Both the position numbers and the translations under genes were made by a program. Positions 61,101 to 64,000 of a stretch of 64,000 bases of DNA are shown one piece after another. The DNA is from Pseudomonas antarctica. GTDB lineage: Bacteria > Pseudomonadota > Gammaproteobacteria > Pseudomonadales > Pseudomonadaceae. The stretch is taken from assembly GCF_001647715.1 (NCBI RefSeq), contig NZ_CP015600.1:3100001-3164000 (forward strand), given 5' to 3'. How positions within the stretch are numbered: position 1 is the first letter of the stretch; the number at the start of each line of letters is the position of its first letter. The notes beneath the pieces are model-generated. The model had not been told where the DNA came from. It searched no databases and saw only the letters and a program-made list of their open reading frames with translations.

Positions 61101-61880
61101 GCGTTGATTCTGAGTGAGGCTGGCGGCCCATTCCGGCATGCCGTCAATGCGCTCAGCGCCGGTAAGAACCAGGTACACCGGCAGGCGTGCTCCGAATACC
61201 TTCACCAGATCGTCCAGTTGGCGGCGCAGATTCTGCCCAAGCGCGGTCAGGTGAGCCTTGTTCTTGTCTTGCAGAGATTCAATCGCAACCTCCAGAATCA
61301 CGCCGTTCAGCGGTTCGCGCCGCCGTGAACGCAACAGTCGCAACAACAGGCGTTTCCAGGCACTGGCACTGTCGAGCAAGCGGCTGGACGGGTCGAGTAC
61401 CACGGCATTCTCAAAAAACCACCAGTCAAGTACGTCGCCGGGTGAGGTGCTCGCCTCATGCCGTGCTGAACGCAATGGCGTATCCAGGCCGCTACGCGCC
61501 AACAGTGTGCTTTTGTCGCGTGTGGTATCCCCGAGCAGCATGAACCAGGGCAGGGCATAGAGTGCAGCGCCAAACTGGCCCGACTGGCCCAGACGTGACT
61601 GGCGCAGTAAACGCACACCGCTGTTCCAGCACTGATCGACATCGGGCTCGAGCGGATCGGCGCGCCCAGGCAGGTCGCGCTGCAGGCGCTTGCGCAGCCG
61701 CCAGCCTTGCCAGTAGCGCACCGTCCGCACCAGCATCCAGGTGCTGAGAATCACCGCGATGAGCATCAGTGGCATGCACCATAAAGGCCAGCCAGACAGC
61801 ACCGTGACCACCCAGCAAGCACAGCCGAGAACAATCAGCGCGACCATCCAGAGCACGGCGACAAGCGCTTTCATCAACAT
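58182..61880 (-). CDS. tssM: Type VI secretion membrane protein TssM (IcmF)
   Basis: The 1232-residue protein starts at ATG 61880 with GGAGG upstream. Two N-terminal helices precede an IcmF domain, a third helix near 400 and a large periplasmic part. The Walker A-like loop reads GDTTRDKS (117-124): the second Gly of GxxxxGK(S/T) is replaced by Asp. TssM with TssL and TssJ forms the membrane complex. It begins one base after tssL and overlaps the kinase gene. Confidence 0.94.
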   Translation of the reverse strand: MLMKALVAVLWMVALIVLGCACWVVTVLSGWPLWCMPLMLIAVILSTWMLVRTVRYWQGWRLRKRLQRDLPGRADPLEPDVDQCWNSGVRLLRQSRLGQSGQFGAALYALPWFMLLGDTTRDKSTLLARSGLDTPLRSARHEASTSPGDVLDWWFFENAVVLDPSSRLLDSASAWKRLLLRLLRSRRREPLNGVILEVAIESLQDKNKAHLTALGQNLRRQLDDLVKVFGARLPVYLVLTGAERIDGMPEWAASLTQNQRQQALGLLVDGGDADARAFLDKVLGEVGRRLFELRVDLGQRLLPNAQALHFPERVAALRPALEQLLLPAFASNPYCAPPLLSGLFLTAEGVEEDGSTVGWFSHELFDRVLPSQRFAYRAIDGWRHWRRLTGHAAVVLWLVGCGACAVLLMHSSNHVSHELDLIAQKWPPTSTFDKGLERDLHTFDQYHQFIESLEHDVTPSWKRWLPFHNRVNQVIQFDRAGYVAGFDKNVQRPLFMTLLPDQLQAIATSNDDTLIASYTELLVRRINLINARLAGGALNALPGPGEELLPLLRRFLPDQVPSATQVQSLSGSFKAYLNWQTDERALVEDRANALRQLNGLGLANRSLSWLEAWADQQPQLPTLRYSDYSQVPKDADAALPRAFTFEGRSAILGFIDELIAATGNQALWKNQREHFLVQYQDDTQDAWYRFVEGYLSMDQARMTSQAQWRDALSTVGTARAPYRQLLQRTAERFALIPAANRRPWAQLSVHMNRLFELAQETPAADNSSLLGHLRIANELGGNAIKDVASSGSVAKGVDAVNSDMRQAKVLSQFNQKLQAVATDLRKSDAQAFQVALDNWGFGNDPTIKSAALWEAQDLRDALRNQLTQGDARESLVWKLASGGLDFEMAYAGQIAASQLQQQWNSQVLGAVAGVQDPVLLNDALYGERGQLPRFLNGPIKTFIQQDAQGFKPVIALGQKVPMNSAFLAYIGRMQHAQSDLAAAKRQTGAQQAVRQAQRQNLQTAEKELQAQLAALQPQLSLPTSASVVGIQATPVSINLGARQLPQQTRLTLQCSSHTTVLDNFNFPTSESFTWTPGACGDVSLQVRFAHYTLTKRWPGKHGFIDFLQSFASGQRTLTPDDFPDQRDLMASDNITQLTLTYRYTGADTLLQTDQQTQAADSQSKAINEQLKTISDQLTAMDTQDATNAVGEAAQGSVAERRLAAQAPPAQIAYGWSGTPSPVWPADTKAPPE

Positions 61881-61881
61881 T

Positions 61882-62550
61882 TCAATGGGCCTCCATCAGC
61901 ATTGCAGCGGCCGCTGCCAGCGGCCTGTCCAGACCGATGTACAGTGCCGCCAGCCCCAGCAGCGGAATCACGATCAGCAGGGTAACTACCAGCGCGGGCA
62001 ATCGCCGGCGCGTGCGGCGACGCTGCGCCGAGATGCCGAGTGACGGCTGGTTGAACAAGGTGCCGGACGTATCCAGCGTGCGCATCTGGCCGTCCCGGGC
62101 GATGCGTTGCAGGCATTGCCGACGAAAGTCGTCCAGCTCGCAGGCTGGGCGCGTTGCGTAGTGGCCGGCGAAACCGGCGAGCAACGCCAGGCCAAAGACC
62201 TCACGTACGGGACCCGCCTCCTCAGGTAGCGCCTGCCAGCGCTGGAAGAACTCCACCCCAGCCCGAGTGGTAAAAAAGTAGTGACGCTGCAAAGGCGAAC
62301 GGCGCCAGTCAGCGGCGCCGGGCCACGCGGTGGTCATTGCGGTTTCATCCACCCAGGCCACCACCGCAAACAGCGATTCGCGAACCCATGCCTCGACGTA
62401 ACCGCGCTCACGGGCGCGACCGGCCGCCACTTCCAGCTGGTTGATAAGGAGTGCTGTGGCGGTGGCGGCCGACGCCGCAGGATCGGCGAACACGGCCCGA
62501 GTGCGTTCAAAGATGCCGACCCAGCAGTCGGCCAAGCGACCTTCGTTCAT
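61882..62550 (-). CDS. tssL: Type VI secretion protein TssL (DotU/IcmH)
   Basis: The 222-residue cytoplasmic domain with a C-terminal membrane helix (LVVTLLIVIPLLGLAALYIG) is the short TssL type, without OmpA/peptidoglycan-binding extension. The family pattern ATALLINQLEVAAGRARERG and FAVVAWVDETAMT is seen. It overlaps tssK by 4 bases. Confidence 0.94.
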   Translation of the reverse strand: MNEGRLADCWVGIFERTRAVFADPAASAATATALLINQLEVAAGRARERGYVEAWVRESLFAVVAWVDETAMTTAWPGAADWRRSPLQRHYFFTTRAGVEFFQRWQALPEEAGPVREVFGLALLAGFAGHYATRPACELDDFRRQCLQRIARDGQMRTLDTSGTLFNQPSLGISAQRRRTRRRLPALVVTLLIVIPLLGLAALYIGLDRPLAAAAAMLMEAH

Positions 62551-63932
62551 GCGCGTACCACCACCAGCTCGACCAGCATGTCTGCCGGGGCGTTGGGCAT
62601 AAACAATGCGGCTGCCTGGGTGCTGCAGACTTTTTCCCAGGCTTCGCTCAGTGGCTCCAGGCGGTAATAAAGCGCTCCGGGACGACGGGGCATGCCTTGC
62701 GGCGGCACTTGCAGGTAAATCAGCTCGACCCCCGGCAATGCACGGTTGATCAGGTCCGGCATGTCCTGCGGCGCACCCAACTTGCCATCCAGTTCCAGCT
62801 GCTGCGCGAGTCGCGTCGGATCACCATCGCTGCGGACCACCAGGTAATAGCGGTGGCGCGGGCCGAGAAATGCGTCCGGCAAGCTGCTTTGGAATAACCC
62901 CTCGCTGGGCAGCAACCGCACCAGGAGTTCTGAACCGACGCTGATCTCGTTAAGCAATTGGCCGATCAACCCGGCAGCCAGGGTAATGGCCTGGCCGGAG
63001 GTTTCATGCTGATAGGACGTCAGCAGCGATCGACCGTCGCGGGTTTGCCCCAGCATGTCGCAGCGCTCGCTGAACACACTGAGTTCGCCGATCAATTGAC
63101 GCAGCGTCCCATACACCTGCCACGGCGAGACTTGTGGCGTCTCCAGCAAGTGAGTCAGCAATGGGCCATAACGGTTGAGGATCACCAATGCCAGCAAATT
63201 GTGCGTGTGTGCGGCATCGAAGTCGCCGTAACGCGCGTCGCCGGATTGCTTGAACACCTCCAGCTGGCGGGCTCGGCCGACCAATTCGTCACGGGTGTCT
63301 CGCAACGTTTGCATCAACGCCGGCGAGGCACCGATCATCACGCAAGGTGCGATGTAACGCTCGGCCAAATGAATGCGGTCACCGTCGTGCTCCAACCGCG
63401 CGATAGGCAGCAAGTCATAGGCGCCGAGGTTGTCCAGTTCATCTTCCCAGAACAAGCGCAAAACGTAGGACATTTGCCGCACCAGCGCTTCGGGGGCGTC
63501 GCCGTGACGATCATTCAGTGTGTGCGGGTCGGCCCTTACGGCAAAACGCACGTTGGCTTTTTGGGCGTCTTGCAGGTCTTCGAACACCTGGGCATCCGGT
63601 TCGCCCGGCTGGCTGCGCTTGAGGCCGACATACAGCGTGCGGCTGTCGCTGACAAAGTCTGCAAGCGCCAGCGGGCGGCATTCCAGTGAGGCGTTGCCGG
63701 GGTATTCGACCAGGCTGCCGTCGGTAAACCGCACCGACAGTTGTTCAACCCGACATTGACGCGACGCCAGTGCAGCATCATTCAAACACATCGATATCAG
63801 CCCCCAGGCATGGGGTTGTTGGCAGGCGAGGGTCCTCGTCACGAGGCTTTCCAGGCGAGCGTCATTCTGCTGAAAGTGCTGCGGCTGCAGGAACAGGCCT
63901 TGATGCCAGTAGAGCGGTTTGTCGATGTTCAT
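62547..63932 (-). CDS. tssK: Type VI secretion baseplate protein TssK
   Basis: ATG 63932, with GAGGTG upstream, gives 461 residues. The N-terminal PLYWHQGLFLQPQHFQQND is the hallmark of TssK; the C-terminal part matches the family over its full length. TssK links the baseplate to the membrane complex. The start codon ten residues downstream of a longer frame was chosen because of the ribosome binding site and family start. Confidence 0.95.
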   Translation of the reverse strand: MNIDKPLYWHQGLFLQPQHFQQNDARLESLVTRTLACQQPHAWGLISMCLNDAALASRQCRVEQLSVRFTDGSLVEYPGNASLECRPLALADFVSDSRTLYVGLKRSQPGEPDAQVFEDLQDAQKANVRFAVRADPHTLNDRHGDAPEALVRQMSYVLRLFWEDELDNLGAYDLLPIARLEHDGDRIHLAERYIAPCVMIGASPALMQTLRDTRDELVGRARQLEVFKQSGDARYGDFDAAHTHNLLALVILNRYGPLLTHLLETPQVSPWQVYGTLRQLIGELSVFSERCDMLGQTRDGRSLLTSYQHETSGQAITLAAGLIGQLLNEISVGSELLVRLLPSEGLFQSSLPDAFLGPRHRYYLVVRSDGDPTRLAQQLELDGKLGAPQDMPDLINRALPGVELIYLQVPPQGMPRRPGALYYRLEPLSEAWEKVCSTQAAALFMPNAPADMLVELVVVRA

Positions 63933-63972
63933 AGGGCACCTCGACAGAGAGGGGAAACACACGGAACACCGA

Positions 63973-64000
63973 TCATTGGCCGGCGCCAGTCAGGCTGACT
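63973..64000 (-). other. Possible end of the gene upstream of tssK
   Basis: On the minus strand one frame reads VSLTGAGQ then TGA (63973-63975), 40 bp before the tssK start. In type VI clusters the gene before tssK is often tssJ, so this may be its last codons. Too little is visible to be sure. Confidence 0.25.

Noticed and set aside
1..64000. CRISPR arrays, tRNA or rRNA genes, insertion sequences, prophage genes
   Set aside because: No regularly spaced short repeats, no cloverleaf-like gene, no transposase or integrase frames were recognised.

Overview
The window looks like chromosomal DNA of a Pseudomonas, most likely of the P. fluorescens group. The evidence is a GC-rich coding pattern, an OprD-family porin, an oxaloacetate decarboxylase almost collinear with P. 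aeruginosa PA4872, an AruH-like aminotransferase, a REP/REPIN element of the Pseudomonas GTGGGAGCGGGCTTGCC type, and a perfect Anr/FNR box. No rRNA, tRNA, CRISPR array, prophage or insertion sequence was seen.

Layout. 1-1860: an alpha-E protein (cut by the window edge) behind a circularly permuted ATP-grasp gene. 2279-7527: a small membrane protein, two tiny acidic proteins, a CPA1 antiporter, a divergent LysR/aldo-keto reductase pair and CDP-diacylglycerol pyrophosphatase. 7702-14566: a self-contained amino-acid-type uptake and catabolism locus. It holds an AruH-like aminotransferase fused to an ABC ATPase, a binding protein, two permeases, a DMT transporter, a BetI-type TetR regulator and an AspA/AstE-like deacylase; both of its promoters carry the same TGAAC-N4-GTTCA palindrome. 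14593-17573: histidine kinase, single-domain receiver and REC-EAL phosphodiesterase. 18218-19291: an alcohol dehydrogenase behind an Anr box, followed by a decayed DUF4010 gene.

19776-26073 is a tight seven-gene operon: thermostable-hemolysin family protein, acyl-AMP ligase, haem-oxygenase-like diiron oxidase, SDR, TPR lipoprotein-like/secreted protein, OmpR regulator and QseC-like kinase. Six of the seven genes overlap a neighbour, and the upstream region holds two inverted CTTAAS-N5-CTGAAG boxes. This is the best candidate for an undescribed system: a regulated small-molecule or lipid-modifying pathway with its own sensor. 26231-32967: cytochrome b561, then an Rbs-type sugar ABC importer with LacI regulator and xylulokinase-like kinase.

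33212-39581 is mainly housekeeping and regulatory: NmrA, Lrp, DMT transporter, the rRNA hydroxylase RlhA, RidA and a BdlA-like soluble chemoreceptor. 39629-44781 holds an OprD porin, an orphan HrpF/NolX-like type III translocator and a secreted protein made of nine 19-residue repeats. 44840-53077: oxaloacetate decarboxylase, an RND efflux operon and a bicupin protein. 53120-64000: a LysR gene and the end of a type VI secretion operon (tssK-tssL-tssM) whose last structural gene overlaps a hybrid kinase, followed by a NarL-type regulator and hcp.
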